DNA of 64,000 nt from the NCBI RefSeq assembly GCF_005280655.1, contig NZ_CP040058.1, forward strand, positions 2,642,001 to 2,706,000. The letters are read 5' to 3'. The DNA is from Anaerostipes rhamnosivorans. Its GTDB lineage: Bacteria; Bacillota; Clostridia; Lachnospirales; Lachnospiraceae. A model generated the notes under the pieces. It saw nothing but the letters and a program-made list of their open reading frames with translations. It searched no databases and was not told the DNA's origin. Below, one piece after another: positions 20,601 to 29,475 of this stretch. A program made the position numbers and the translations under genes. Numbering within the stretch: position 1 is the first letter of the stretch; every line of letters begins with the position of its first letter.

Positions 20601-20803
20601 GGCTCAATGTAGACTTTATCAGCGATATCTTTATCTGTCATGATGGTGGCCGGGTTGGAGTTTACCAAAACAACTTCGATTCCCTCTTCCTGAAGGGCAC
20701 GACAGGCCTGGGTTCCCGCATAGTCAAACTCTGCTGCCTGTCCGATGACGATCGGTCCGGACCCAATGACTAATACTTTCTTAATATCTTCTATCCTAGG
20801 CAT
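17603..20803 (-). CDS. carB: Carbamoyl-phosphate synthase large subunit
   Basis: Makes carbamoyl phosphate from bicarbonate, ATP and ammonia delivered by CarA, for arginine and pyrimidine synthesis. 1066 residues with the duplicated ATP-grasp halves, each opening with a VLGSGPIxIGQ-type motif. The C-terminal regulatory MGS domain ends at the stop. It overlaps carA by 8 nt, indicating translational coupling. Confidence 0.97.
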   Translation of the reverse strand: MPRIEDIKKVLVIGSGPIVIGQAAEFDYAGTQACRALQEEGIEVVLVNSNPATIMTDKDIADKVYIEPLTAEVVEKIVEKEKPDSILPTLGGQAALNLAMELEESGYLEKSGVRLIGTSSTTIKKAEDRQEFKDTMEKIGEPIAAGRVVTDIPAGAEFAEEIGYPVVCRPAYTLGGSGGGIAHDREELEVILENGLRLSRVGEVLVERYIGGWKEVEYEVMRDANGTCITVCNMENIDPVGVHTGDSIVVAPSQTLGDKEYQMLRTSALNIITELKVNGGCNVQFALNPDSFEYCVIEVNPRVSRSSALASKATGYPIAKVTAKIAVGYNLDEIPNAITGKTYASFEPMLDYCVVKMPRLPFDKFIHAKRTLTTQMKATGEVMSICNNFEGALMKAIRSLEQNVDSLIFGNYGDMSDEELKSELEKIDDLRIYVIAEAIRRGFDYDTIFNITKIDRWFLDKIAVLVEMEKKLQSAGELDKELLAEAKRLEFPDSVIGKLTGKTAKEIKELRNQFDLHAAYKMVDTCAAEFEASTPYYYSIYGSENEVEELSKKKKVMVLGSGPIRIGQGIEFDYCSVHSVWALREAGYETIIVNNNPETVSTDFDVADKLYFEPLTAEDVESIVDLEKPDGAVVQFGGQTAIKLTQALMEMGVPILGTSAENVDAAEDRELFDEILEECCIPRPKGMTVFTCEEALNAAHELGYPVLVRPSYVLGGQGMQIAVSDEDIISFIEIINRQTQEHPILIDKYLVGREVEVDAVCDGEEIIIPGIMEHIERAGIHSGDSISVYPSINLSDKVKRVIAEYTRKLAKSLHVVGLINIQFIVCDEEVFVIEVNPRSSRTVPYISKVTGIPIVDLAAKVIAGAKIKNLEYKPGLQDESEYYAIKKPVFSFEKLRGAEVSLGPEMKSTGECLGVSKNYNEALYKAFLGAGINLPKYKKMILTVKDSDKIDAVDIGRRFADLGYEIFSTRSTCRVLNENGVPAHPINKLEEESPNLLDLILDDKIDLIIDTPSQGVGRSKDGFLIRRYAIETGVTCLTSLDTADALLTSLESGSRENLSVVDIAQI

Positions 20804-21875
20804 TTTTTGCTCCTTTCATCATTTCAATAAATTCATCAAACAAGTAAGCGGTGTCAACCGGTCCCGGGCTGGCTTCCGGATGGAACTGCACGGTACGGAC
20901 ATTCTTGTCCTTATAGCGGAGCCCCTCAATGCTCTTATCGTTGACATTGATGAATGAAACTTCTGCCAGATTCTTTGGTACACTTTCTTTTTTAATGACA
21001 TATCCATGGTTCTGGGAAGAAATATAAACGCGTCCTGTCGCAAGATCTTTGACCGGGTGGTTGCCGCCGCGGTGTCCGAAACGCATCTTTCTCGTATCCG
21101 CACCGTTGGCCAGGGCCATCAGCTGATGCCCAAGGCAGATTGCAAAAATCGGTACCTCGCTGTCGTATAATTTCTTGATCTCTTTGATAATGGACACACA
21201 TTCTTTCGGATCCCCAGGTCCGTTGGACAACATAATCCCGTCCGGCTGGTCCCCAAGGATTTCTTCTGCTGTAGTAAATGCCGGATAAACTGTAACATCG
21301 CAGCCTCTCTTATTTAAAGACTTCGCAATATTGCTCTTTGTGCCCAGGTCTAAAAGGGCAACCTTCAGCCCGTCCCCCGGAAAATGCTCTTTTTCATTTC
21401 TTGTTACAGTCTTTACTGCGTCTTTTACCTGATATCCTTTTAATTTTGGAAGGATCTCATCCAAATCGTAATCTGGATCTGTAGTGATCATTCCACCCAT
21501 GCAGCCTTCTTCTCTTAAGATTTTTGTGATCGCTCTGGTATCCACTCCCTGGATTCCAGGTATATCATTGGCAATAAGATATGCCTCCAGATCCTGCTCA
21601 CTCCTGAAGTTACTTGCAGTTCTTGATAATTCTCTTACAATAAAAGCCGAATGCCATGGCTTTACGGATTCTGCATCCTCAAGACATACGCCGTAATTTC
21701 CAATCAGCGGATATGTCATGACAACTCCCTGTCCCTGATAGGACGGGTCCGTAAGCACCTCCAGATAACCTGTCATCGATGTATTAAATACAACTTCGCA
21801 GATCACTTCTTTCTTGGCGCCGAAACTTTTTCCTTTAAACACTTGCCCATCTTCCAAAATCAAAAATGCGTCCAT
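20796..21875 (-). CDS. carA: Carbamoyl-phosphate synthase small subunit
   Basis: Glutaminase subunit; hydrolyses Gln and channels ammonia to CarB. 359 residues. N-terminal CPSase domain, then a class I amidotransferase with the nucleophile in FAICLGHQLMAL and the His/Glu pair near VQFHPEASPGP. First gene of carAB. The 180-nt upstream region (21876-22057) is AT-rich; I see no clear attenuator or PyrR element in it. Confidence 0.96.
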   Translation of the reverse strand: MDAFLILEDGQVFKGKSFGAKKEVICEVVFNTSMTGYLEVLTDPSYQGQGVVMTYPLIGNYGVCLEDAESVKPWHSAFIVRELSRTASNFRSEQDLEAYLIANDIPGIQGVDTRAITKILREEGCMGGMITTDPDYDLDEILPKLKGYQVKDAVKTVTRNEKEHFPGDGLKVALLDLGTKSNIAKSLNKRGCDVTVYPAFTTAEEILGDQPDGIMLSNGPGDPKECVSIIKEIKKLYDSEVPIFAICLGHQLMALANGADTRKMRFGHRGGNHPVKDLATGRVYISSQNHGYVIKKESVPKNLAEVSFINVNDKSIEGLRYKDKNVRTVQFHPEASPGPVDTAYLFDEFIEMMKGAKNA

Positions 21876-22057
21876 GAATCTGTTTCCTCCTTAAAAATGT
21901 GCATAAAAAAAATATATCCAAAAATAAAAATCACGAATCCAAGCATTGAGGCGCAGGCGCAGTTCAATGCAATATGTGGTATTATTTTAGATATATCTCT
22001 CTACAAATTGTAAAAATTCTATCACAAATAAAAACCTTTTGCAAGGGTTTTTGACAA

Positions 22058-22672
22058 TTAATTTGCGTTTTTTGAAAAAATACAGCCGCAGAAGCTTTGC
22101 CGGTATAACCCATACATTTGTGACAGCTCTACAGAACGTTTATAACCATTCTTTTTCTTAAAATCAGACGGCAGGAACTTTACATGAAACTGCTCCTCCA
22201 TCTCCTGTCCGATTTCATTGAGCCATTGTGCGTTCTTCATCGGACTTATCGTAAGTGTGGTGGTAAAATAATCACTTCCCAGATCCCGGGCCGCCCTGGC
22301 TGCCTCTGAAAGTCTCAGCCGATAACAAATAAGACACCGTTTCCCGCCCTCCGGCTCCTTTTCATATCCCTTGACAGCTTCATAAAACTCTTTGGGACGA
22401 AACTCTTCTTTTATAAAGGCCACTTCCTCCGGGAATTCCATCTCTGAGATCAGGCGTCTCTGCTCTTCGGCTCTTTTTTCATATTCTTCTTCGGAGTCAA
22501 TGTTGGGGTTATAGTAATATACTGTGATTTGAAAATACTTTGAGAGATATTCCAAAACGTAGCAGCTGCAAGGAGCACAGCAGCTGTGCAGCAAAAGAGA
22601 AGGCCTCTCATCCTGAAGCCCTTCTATGATACGGTCTAACTTTTTCTGATAATTTTCCTTCATCATTTCCAC
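22058..22672 (-). CDS. queH: Epoxyqueuosine reductase QueH
   Basis: Catalyses the last step of queuosine synthesis for tRNA wobble positions. 204 residues with the DUF208 signature: LLHSCCAPCSCYVLEYL with vicinal cysteines, a YYYNPNI motif, and the second cysteine cluster CLICYRLRL. QueH replaces QueG in many anaerobes. Stands alone. Confidence 0.9.
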   Translation of the reverse strand: MEMMKENYQKKLDRIIEGLQDERPSLLLHSCCAPCSCYVLEYLSKYFQITVYYYNPNIDSEEEYEKRAEEQRRLISEMEFPEEVAFIKEEFRPKEFYEAVKGYEKEPEGGKRCLICYRLRLSEAARAARDLGSDYFTTTLTISPMKNAQWLNEIGQEMEEQFHVKFLPSDFKKKNGYKRSVELSQMYGLYRQSFCGCIFSKNAN

Positions 22673-22758
22673 TCCTGTCTTTTATTATACACGATTTCCT
22701 ACCTAATTCAATTAAGTACATCAAATATTTACAAATAACATTTGGTAATAAAATTCTA

Positions 22759-22787
22759 TTGACAATTCATTCAATCTATTTTATTAT
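22759..22787 (+). promoter_or_regulatory. Promoter of the 22.8-kb gene pair
   Basis: TTGACA (22759-22764), 17-nt spacer, TATTAT (22782-22787), 35 nt before the ATG at 22823. Confidence 0.75.
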
Positions 22788-22822
22788 TGTATTATAACAT
22801 TAACACAAACAAGGAGGCACTT

Positions 22823-23044
22823 ATGGGAAAGAAATTAGTTGCACCGATCATTATAACTATTTTTTCACTTTGCTTCATGCTATTTTATTATGGCCTGATT
22901 TTTGCTTTTATCCCTCTTTCATTCTGGATAAAAGCATTGATCGGTATTCTGCCTCTTTCTCTTGGCGGAGTCTCCATTTTTGTACTCGTTGAGCGAATAA
23001 AAGAGATAAGGAGTGGTGAGGAAGATGATCTTAGTAAATACTGA
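22823..23044 (+). CDS. Small two-helix membrane protein
   Basis: 73 residues with two hydrophobic segments joined by a short loop and a charged C-terminus. I chose the ATG at 22823 because AAGGAGG precedes it. Overlaps the following YbjQ-family gene by 20 nt. Function not recognised. Confidence 0.7.
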   Translation: MGKKLVAPIIITIFSLCFMLFYYGLIFAFIPLSFWIKALIGILPLSLGGVSIFVLVERIKEIRSGEEDDLSKY

Positions 23045-23336
23045 TTACATTACAGGAAAAGAATTAGAAATGATCCAGCTGGTAAAAGGCAATACGATCC
23101 AGACAAAAAATGTAGGAAGGGATATCACACAGGGATTTAAACATCTGGTAGGCGGGGAGTTGACAGCCTACACTGAAATGATGAACGATGCCCGTGCTTT
23201 GGCTACCAAACGCATGGCTGAGGAAGCTGAAAGCCTGGGAGCGGATGCGGTTGTCAATATCCGTTATGCTTCCGCGGAAGTTATGGCCGGGGCCGCAGAG
23301 ATCATGGCTTATGGAACTGCAGTGAAGTTTAAATAA
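23025..23336 (+). CDS. YbjQ/UPF0145 family protein
   Basis: 103-residue protein with the family features: an N-terminal strand (ILVNTDYITGKELEMI), and the core GRDITQGFKHLVGGEL and GADAVVNIRYASAEV. Members form beta-barrel pentamers; the function is unsettled and a metal-binding role has been proposed. Start at 23025 follows GTGAGGAAG; the GTG at 23013 lies inside that site. Confidence 0.85.
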   Translation: MILVNTDYITGKELEMIQLVKGNTIQTKNVGRDITQGFKHLVGGELTAYTEMMNDARALATKRMAEEAESLGADAVVNIRYASAEVMAGAAEIMAYGTAVKFK

Positions 23337-23370
23337 AAAGATGCCCTGGCTTTATAGCCGGGGCATCTTT
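23337..23370. terminator. Bidirectional terminator
   Basis: AAAGATGCCCTGGC and its near-perfect complement around a 6-nt loop. It sits between the converging YbjQ-family and lipoprotein genes with A/T tails on both sides. Confidence 0.85.
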
Positions 23371-23373
23371 GAG

Positions 23374-23898
23374 CTAATCCTCTACTTTTATAGATGTTAG
23401 TATGTCCTCAAACTGCTTTTTATACTCAGAATCCTGATAAAACATAGATAAAGCAATAAGCTTACCATCTATATTAAAAAGAAAACCTTGGTATTTCATC
23501 TCTCCATTGTCATTTTCTGCGTCAAATGAAATGTACTGTCCTTTTAAATCATTCACTGTCTTGGCTTTAGCTTTTAAATTTGATTTATAGTAGGGGTTGT
23601 TTGCTTTGACAGATTTTAAATAAGCATCCAGATTTTCCTTTTTATTAATATCTAAATTGGGCAAATCAACTGTCTCTACTTGAAAAGTAACTACAACCTT
23701 TCCTCTTTCTTCTTTCTGAAAAGCACCCTCTGCTTCTTCCTCCATTGATTTCCAGCTCTTTGGAAGTTTATAGACCAGATCCGTTCCTTCCACACTGTAC
23801 TGTTTTGTTTCCTCCCTTTTTGTTGACTTCTTTGTCCCACATCCTGCCATACTAAAAACTAATATAAATACAGTTAAAGCTAATAAAACTTTTTTCAT
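23374..23898 (-). CDS. Small exported lipoprotein
   Basis: 174 residues. Lipoprotein signal peptide with lipobox SMAGC at residues 16-20, then a soluble domain of alternating strands. Distantly like PsbP/DUF-type surface lipoproteins, but I do not recognise a specific family. Single gene between a terminator and the CRISPR-associated exonuclease. Confidence 0.7.
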   Translation of the reverse strand: MKKVLLALTVFILVFSMAGCGTKKSTKREETKQYSVEGTDLVYKLPKSWKSMEEEAEGAFQKEERGKVVVTFQVETVDLPNLDINKKENLDAYLKSVKANNPYYKSNLKAKAKTVNDLKGQYISFDAENDNGEMKYQGFLFNIDGKLIALSMFYQDSEYKKQFEDILTSIKVED

Positions 23899-23977
23899 TC
23901 TCTCTCCTCCTAAATGAATTGTTTTAAAGTTTTGTAACTTAATTACACATTAATTATACTTATATTACTGCTTTTAT

Positions 23978-24487
23978 TCAATCTTTTTCGTGCAATTTTT
24001 TCCATATCCTCACGCTGGTGTCTACATCATCCAAAGCATTATGTCCCATCCCTTTTTTCGTACTCAATTGATCTCTGGATTTCAATGGATCAATTCCTGC
24101 GAAATAGAGCATACTGCTCAGATCTAGCAAGGGATAAGGTGCATCCCATTGTCTCCGTTCTCTGTCTGTCTCAACACATTTCAAAAAAAGCCTAGTCTCT
24201 ACTGGAAAAGGAACATCAGCGATACAATAAGTTTTCTCTTTATATTTCATCCAAAAACTCCAAAAGCAATCCAGCAACTCTTCCTCAGTCTCAACTTGTT
24301 CATAATCTCCAAGGACCGGAATCACATTTTCTCTCACCCATTGGGTTTTAATCTCTTTCTGGTCTATTTTTCTTCCTATATAGAGAGAATCTATTTCCTT
24401 TCCTGTTTCATCTATGACAATTGACGCTACTGTCAAAAAGGAACCATATAACCCATCTGTCTCTGCGTCTACAAAAAAATAACGAAT
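23978..24487 (-). CDS. CRISPR-associated DEDDh exonuclease, non-ATG start
   Basis: 169-residue RNase-T/DnaQ-fold 3'-5' exonuclease. With translation from the ATT at 24487 the full catalytic set is present: D7 and E9 (FFVDAETDG), D91 (CIADVPF), and H149/D154 (GHNALDDVD). GAGGAAGG lies 6-10 nt before that ATT. The first conventional start, TTG at 24436, would delete D7 and E9. It follows the CorA-like gene of the Cmr operon. In SAM-AMP type III systems a DEDD or NrN phosphodiesterase neighbours CorA and is thought to remove the signal, so I infer that role here. Confidence 0.72.
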   Translation of the reverse strand: MRYFFVDAETDGLYGSFLTVASIVIDETGKEIDSLYIGRKIDQKEIKTQWVRENVIPVLGDYEQVETEEELLDCFWSFWMKYKEKTYCIADVPFPVETRLFLKCVETDRERRQWDAPYPLLDLSSMLYFAGIDPLKSRDQLSTKKGMGHNALDDVDTSVRIWKKLHEKD

Positions 24488-24544
24488 AGGAATCCCCCTT
24501 CCTCTGCGAGTATCGATTTCACATATTCAATTTTTATAATAAAA

Positions 24545-26047
24545 CTATTTCATGCATTTTGCAATCACTTTACATAGATCTGGCATATGAGGCATTAAAG
24601 TTACAAGCAATGCTAGAAAACTAACAAAAAGGGCCCATTTGTTCCATCTAAAGCCTTGATTAATACTAGCGGCTTCATATGCAATGTTCATTTGATCCAT
24701 CAGCATTTGCTTTTCTTTTTCAATATACAGTGCTTCTGCTATCATGTCATACAGTTCTATTCCCTGTTCCTGGCATGTCACCTCAAAAAACTGTAATTGA
24801 TTTTGAAAAGCAATATAATCTTCCTGTAAATCTGTTAATTTCTTTGCTGCTCTACAATTCAATATGAACTTATGTTTTTTCAACGCATTTGAAAAAGCTG
24901 CGATTTTCCGCTGAAATGATATGATAGAACATCTCTGTGCAAGGCATAATGTGACCATCTCCGTATAAATGACTAAGAATGGATTAACAACTGGGGCATC
25001 TATGTCTTTGTCTGTTGTTGTCATACAAAAGAACGAATGATGAGTAATCGCATAAGCAGTCCCGTATTCAATCCAGCGATCATATAATTGTTTGTTTAAA
25101 ATTTCTTCTCTCATCCGCTCTGTCGGACATGAAGTTTTATCTTGACGATCCACAAAAATCAATTCATACAACTCTTGTTTAAATTGATTGCATCCCGCTG
25201 TTTTTATTAATTGATTTCCACTGCCACAAAATTTTTCTTTTTGAAGGCATTTGGCAAAATAATCATCCCGGACCAGGCATGTCACGTACATCCTATCATC
25301 TAAAGCAGTAGCCAGATACCACTTTTCGCCTGATGAATATTTTTGATCCGTAAACTTTTTTTCGGCCTTTTTATAATTCAGTATATCAATAATAAAAGAC
25401 GCTATACAATTATAATTTGCATATTTATGTTCATGTAAGATTTCATGGCTGCTTCCAAACTTTTTACGAAAATCAAAACTAAAGGTTCCTATATTCTCTA
25501 TCGACACAGAAAGTAAGTCTGCACATATATCTGAATCCAAAAAAGGAGCTGTGATTCTTCTTCCGTATTCATTAATATCTTTTACCTCTTTAATTGAACC
25601 ATGTTTTCTGTTCTCACACTCAAAAATTAAAATTCCAATGCCAGAATTAAAAATTTTTAATTTTATTGAATATAGATCCAGTTCATATACTTTTTTAATC
25701 ATCTCATTGTTAAATTTTTCAGTTTTTTTAATAGTATAACACGCTTGTTGTCTCACCTCTTTTGTACAGAACTGATAATTATGTACTACTTCTGAGTCAC
25801 CTCCAAAAATAGCCTGACAGACTGGAGTATGAAAATACTGATAAGCCTGATAAAGCCATATCCGACTTTTTTCGTCTTGTAAAGCAGGCGTTGTATTTAC
25901 ATTTGAAAAGTCTTTTATATCCGTTTTATCCCAATAATGGTTACTGTCAAAATATGATATAATTTCTTCTTGTTTTACTTTTATCCCTTCCCATATAAAC
26001 GGAAAATAGAAAGTATGGTAGCTATATACTTCTTTTTCTTCATTCAT
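24545..26047 (-). CDS. CRISPR type III membrane effector (CorA-like)
   Basis: 500-residue protein with a large soluble region, a helical segment (about 390-460) typical of CorA stalks, and one clear membrane helix (WALFVSFLALLVTLMP) close to the C-terminus. The N-terminus YSYHTFYFPFIWE resembles CorA-like proteins encoded with Cmr systems. Only one helix is visible and the GMN motif of Mg2+ channels is absent. It overlaps cmr6 by 8 nt. Role inferred: membrane effector gated by the Cas10 nucleotide signal. Start at 26047 follows AGGGGG. Confidence 0.65.
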   Translation of the reverse strand: MNEEKEVYSYHTFYFPFIWEGIKVKQEEIISYFDSNHYWDKTDIKDFSNVNTTPALQDEKSRIWLYQAYQYFHTPVCQAIFGGDSEVVHNYQFCTKEVRQQACYTIKKTEKFNNEMIKKVYELDLYSIKLKIFNSGIGILIFECENRKHGSIKEVKDINEYGRRITAPFLDSDICADLLSVSIENIGTFSFDFRKKFGSSHEILHEHKYANYNCIASFIIDILNYKKAEKKFTDQKYSSGEKWYLATALDDRMYVTCLVRDDYFAKCLQKEKFCGSGNQLIKTAGCNQFKQELYELIFVDRQDKTSCPTERMREEILNKQLYDRWIEYGTAYAITHHSFFCMTTTDKDIDAPVVNPFLVIYTEMVTLCLAQRCSIISFQRKIAAFSNALKKHKFILNCRAAKKLTDLQEDYIAFQNQLQFFEVTCQEQGIELYDMIAEALYIEKEKQMLMDQMNIAYEAASINQGFRWNKWALFVSFLALLVTLMPHMPDLCKVIAKCMK

Positions 26048-27125
26048 GATATAACCCCCTGCTTTCAAATAACTTTTTCATTTCCTCTCCTTGATCTTCC
26101 ATATTAAAAATAGAAATAAGTTTTCCAGATTCATTTATTTCTCTTTTCATCCTTATTCGTATTTTCATTCCCACATGAAAGAAGTCAGATAATTCGCCCT
26201 TTGTCTTTTCTACATTCAAAATATTTTTCTTTTTGACTATAGAATAATTTGCTTCTCCAATTCTACACTTTAATTGTCTTCCCTGGACCTCTATGACCTC
26301 AGCTGAATAAAGGTTTCCAGGTTTTAACTCAATTTTGTTTTTAACCGGCACCATAGATCCATAACCAAGATTTGTCTTTGCCCCAATCCCAAGTTCACAC
26401 AAAAGCTTCTGATACAAATCCTTCCTGTTCTTTTCTGAATCTTCAATCTTACCCCCATCGCTCATTCTTATGTTAAATTCAAAGGTAATATTAGGCCGCA
26501 CTTTCAGTATCGTAGTGATTGCCTCTGGTGATTTAAAAATACTCTCTGCCGGATTTTTCTTATTGATATGAGGAGTTATATTATCTGTATCTATAAACTT
26601 TCTTCCACATTCTTCTGCTTTTGTAATATAAGCATCAAAAAATAAATCCTTTTCTGCAAACTCCTTGTCCAAATCCGGTTCAAAAACCTTTTTCTCAAGC
26701 TCTCCCAGTTTCTGTTCTCCTCCGCTTTCATACTCCCACCCAAGCCATTTGCAGATTTCTTCCGGAAACTTCTTAAATCCTGATCGGATAATTCCCTTAA
26801 TCGTGGATCCTGGAATATATGGATATCCGGTAACATAGTCCATTGACATTCCCATCTGGATATCTTCGTTTTTTCCTTTTGTTCCATGTGCGTTTCCAAT
26901 CCCTATCAACAGGCCAGGAGAACAGGTTTTCAGCTGAAAAGACACTACCCCATGTAATTGTTTCAATTCGTCATAACTGTTCGTATGCTTTTTGAAATCT
27001 GAGTCAACTAATCGATCTTTACATGTCTTCATTTGATATTCAGCTTCCTCATCAGTTTTTAATAGACATTTATAATAATCAACCTCAAATAAATATTGAA
27101 GATTACTATTCGTTTTCTCCCCCAT
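26040..27125 (-). CDS. cmr6: Type III-B CRISPR RAMP protein Cmr6
   Basis: 361-residue RAMP of the Cmr complex that caps the backbone filament. Cmr6-like features are SPGLLIGIGNAHG and PYIPGSTIKGIIRSGF, followed by a glycine-rich segment (LGIGAKTNLGYGSM). Last Cmr gene of the operon and overlapping cmr5 by 20 nt. Confidence 0.87.
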   Translation of the reverse strand: MGEKTNSNLQYLFEVDYYKCLLKTDEEAEYQMKTCKDRLVDSDFKKHTNSYDELKQLHGVVSFQLKTCSPGLLIGIGNAHGTKGKNEDIQMGMSMDYVTGYPYIPGSTIKGIIRSGFKKFPEEICKWLGWEYESGGEQKLGELEKKVFEPDLDKEFAEKDLFFDAYITKAEECGRKFIDTDNITPHINKKNPAESIFKSPEAITTILKVRPNITFEFNIRMSDGGKIEDSEKNRKDLYQKLLCELGIGAKTNLGYGSMVPVKNKIELKPGNLYSAEVIEVQGRQLKCRIGEANYSIVKKKNILNVEKTKGELSDFFHVGMKIRIRMKREINESGKLISIFNMEDQGEEMKKLFESRGLYHE

Positions 27126-27564
27126 TATCTTTTTCTCCTATCTCCGCATCATCCTTCAGTGGATATAAATTCATTGCCAGCTTTAATGCAATCGAATAAT
27201 TTATGACTTGTTCCTTTAATACAGCATATGTTTCACGATATTCAAGACCCTTACATCCTGACAAGGTCTCCTTTATATATTCCCAAAGAGTGCAATCCGG
27301 TTGATCCAGCTTTTCCTGTTCATTGATCATTATATAAATAGCTTTCATCAACTTTGTCCGGTCTACGGCTGCATTCCCTTTTTCACTATAAAAAGAGACT
27401 GCGGAAATTAAACTGCCCATTGATATGGATGCCCCGAAAGCTGAGATCTGAGATTTGTATCCCTTTAAGATCACTGGTTCTCCATTTATTTCTTCGACAA
27501 TACCTATTTCATTCAAAACATCATAAGCCCGTGAAATGGCCTGATCTACCTTTCTCTTATTCAC
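27106..27564 (-). CDS. cmr5: Type III-B CRISPR small subunit Cmr5
   Basis: 152-residue all-helical small subunit that stacks along the Cmr filament and contacts target RNA. Typical Cmr5 start (KRKVDQAISRAYD) and a central FGASISMGSLISAV helix. I chose the GTG at 27564: GGGGGAG is 7 nt upstream and it gives a 4-nt GTGA overlap with cmr4. Confidence 0.83.
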   Translation of the reverse strand: MNKRKVDQAISRAYDVLNEIGIVEEINGEPVILKGYKSQISAFGASISMGSLISAVSFYSEKGNAAVDRTKLMKAIYIMINEQEKLDQPDCTLWEYIKETLSGCKGLEYRETYAVLKEQVINYSIALKLAMNLYPLKDDAEIGEKDNGGENE

Positions 27565-28364
27565 TTCTGTACTCCCCCTTCTAAACACGTGATCTTGGTA
27601 TATCCATATCCCACAGAAGCACTTCCTCCAAACTGTACTATGTTATTGGTGACAATTTCATTGAAATAATCAAATTTGTCACAGTCATCCGGGTACAATA
27701 CCGTCATATAAAACAGGCTCTCATGGGGTACGATCTGCTCGTACCAAAGATTTTTAGACGTTCCATTTTCCAGACGATTTCTTGCAAGAACCGGGAGATC
27801 AATACTTTGAAAGATGGATGAGGATGCGATAGCAAGATTATCAGTTAGTTGAAGTTCATCTGGGAACGTATTATTTATTATTTTCTTAACCGGATACCCT
27901 TCTATTTCGATAATTTTTGAAGATTCCATGACCGCAAAATCATAACCATTTTGAGGTATTTCTTTAAACAAATCTTTCTCATTTTTTTGAGATCCAAATA
28001 TCTTCATATGTTCTATAAAGGAATGCAGGATTTCATTCGTCGTCACCATCGCATATGTAGCTTCTCCGCATGACACTCTCATAGGCCTTGCAAGCAGCTG
28101 TGCCTGCAGAAATTTAAAATGTCCTTCTTTTACAACCGGTCCGCCAAACTCATTGCCAAATATGTATTCTATTATTTCCTTGCTGACGTCCGTCTGTGTC
28201 CTAAAATGCTGAAGCAGAGAGCCTTTTATTCCCGAAGAATAAATGGCAGGATTTCCGGTAACCACATCTTTTTCTACTTCATTATCTATAATATTATAAC
28301 TTTCTTCACCATTTCCCACATGCATGTTTGTTAAACACTTTAATAAATATACTGCTGTCTTCAT
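27561..28364 (-). CDS. cmr4: Type III-B CRISPR backbone RNase Cmr4
   Basis: 267-residue RAMP, the repeated backbone subunit that cuts target RNA every 6 nt. It starts with the canonical LTNMHVGNGEESYNIIDNEV, in which D27 matches the catalytic aspartate, followed by SSGIKGSLLQHF. The C-terminal glycine-rich loop FGGSASVGYGYTKI is intact. RNA cleavage therefore looks competent. Confidence 0.9.
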   Translation of the reverse strand: MKTAVYLLKCLTNMHVGNGEESYNIIDNEVEKDVVTGNPAIYSSGIKGSLLQHFRTQTDVSKEIIEYIFGNEFGGPVVKEGHFKFLQAQLLARPMRVSCGEATYAMVTTNEILHSFIEHMKIFGSQKNEKDLFKEIPQNGYDFAVMESSKIIEIEGYPVKKIINNTFPDELQLTDNLAIASSSIFQSIDLPVLARNRLENGTSKNLWYEQIVPHESLFYMTVLYPDDCDKFDYFNEIVTNNIVQFGGSASVGYGYTKITCLEGGVQK

Positions 28365-28377
28365 TTGTCATCCTCCT

Positions 28378-29475
28378 CTAAAAACAATAGTTAAAACCAG
28401 CGGCCTGCAGCCCCGGATGCTGTATAATTTTCAGCAATTCTTTTTTATTCTCTGTATAAATCACACTTCCGGCAGAAATCATTTTAAACAAAGCCTCATC
28501 CTTTTTAAACCGCTCCCGGTAACTGATATTCTTTCCATCCTTTGTTGTCAGTCCCCGGTATTCTACTGTCTCAATCACAGAAAAATCCTGCAGTCCTTTG
28601 AATTTTTCATCAAAATGCGGCACATATGCATCTGATATAAAATATACAAGCTTATTTATATCCGTTTGAGCAAATACATTTTCCATATTCAGATACTGCA
28701 TTAGCCCGTTCTCTTCTCCATCTACTTTTAAGAACGTTACCTGGAACATAGATTTCCCCTGTCCTATATAAGCCAGCATAGGTTTCTGTTGTTTCCAAAG
28801 TTCGGCTTCGGTTTTAACAAAACATCCAAAAGTAAAACACTGATCTTCGGTTTGCTTTAAATATTTATAACCTTTTTTAAAAAAGCCAGAGTTATCCGTA
28901 CCGGCGGCTGTTCCTGTCTCTGCTTTCTTAATTCCAACCCTCGTATCTGTTCCAAACAATGTATCATGCAATATTTTCTTTCCAGAATCAAGATCTACAA
29001 AATCCTGTGTGATTCCTTTTTTCACATCAAACGTTTCTGGAAGTTTTATACAGCCTTCCGTTGTCTCGTAAGCCGTCTCTGATAACTGAAAAGGTGAATA
29101 TATTAATTTCTCATTGTCGTGATTTTTAGGCATTGGCAGATAAATTGATTTTTTATCTTCCTTTTTGCTTTGAGCATGGATAAAAACCGGGGAAATCCCC
29201 AGGATCTTTCCATACCTTTCTGGTGGATCCTCCAAAGAAAAACTTCGTTCTCCAACCAACTGGTTATTTTCTTCTTTTTCTTCTTGAGTATAATCAAAAT
29301 CAGATTTTACGTGTTTTAATCCAAGATATCTTAATGTTCCCAATATTGTAGATTGGGAAGGCATTTCCTTCGACTCAGCATAATATCTGATATTCCCTTT
29401 ATCAAATCCAAAGGATCTTTCGTTCCCCAGAAAATACGGCTCTATGGGATGAAATAAAACTTTATAAACTGCCAC
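28378..29475 (-). CDS. cmr3: Type III-B CRISPR protein Cmr3
   Basis: 365-residue Cas5-like RAMP that holds the crRNA 5' tag next to Cmr2. N-terminus YKVLFHPIEPYFLGNERSF and PSQSTILGTLRYL are characteristic. Stop and start of the neighbouring genes touch (cmr2 ends where cmr3 begins). Confidence 0.87.
   Translation of the reverse strand: MAVYKVLFHPIEPYFLGNERSFGFDKGNIRYYAESKEMPSQSTILGTLRYLGLKHVKSDFDYTQEEKEENNQLVGERSFSLEDPPERYGKILGISPVFIHAQSKKEDKKSIYLPMPKNHDNEKLIYSPFQLSETAYETTEGCIKLPETFDVKKGITQDFVDLDSGKKILHDTLFGTDTRVGIKKAETGTAAGTDNSGFFKKGYKYLKQTEDQCFTFGCFVKTEAELWKQQKPMLAYIGQGKSMFQVTFLKVDGEENGLMQYLNMENVFAQTDINKLVYFISDAYVPHFDEKFKGLQDFSVIETVEYRGLTTKDGKNISYRERFKKDEALFKMISAGSVIYTENKKELLKIIQHPGLQAAGFNYCF

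Noticed and set aside
21876..22057. PyrR attenuator or ARG box in front of carA
   Set aside because: I could find neither a terminator-antiterminator pair nor a convincing ARG-box palindrome in this AT-rich stretch.
24545..26047. Ordinary Mg2+ channel CorA
   Set aside because: No GMN motif, only one clear membrane helix, and the gene overlaps cmr6, so a transport role is unlikely.
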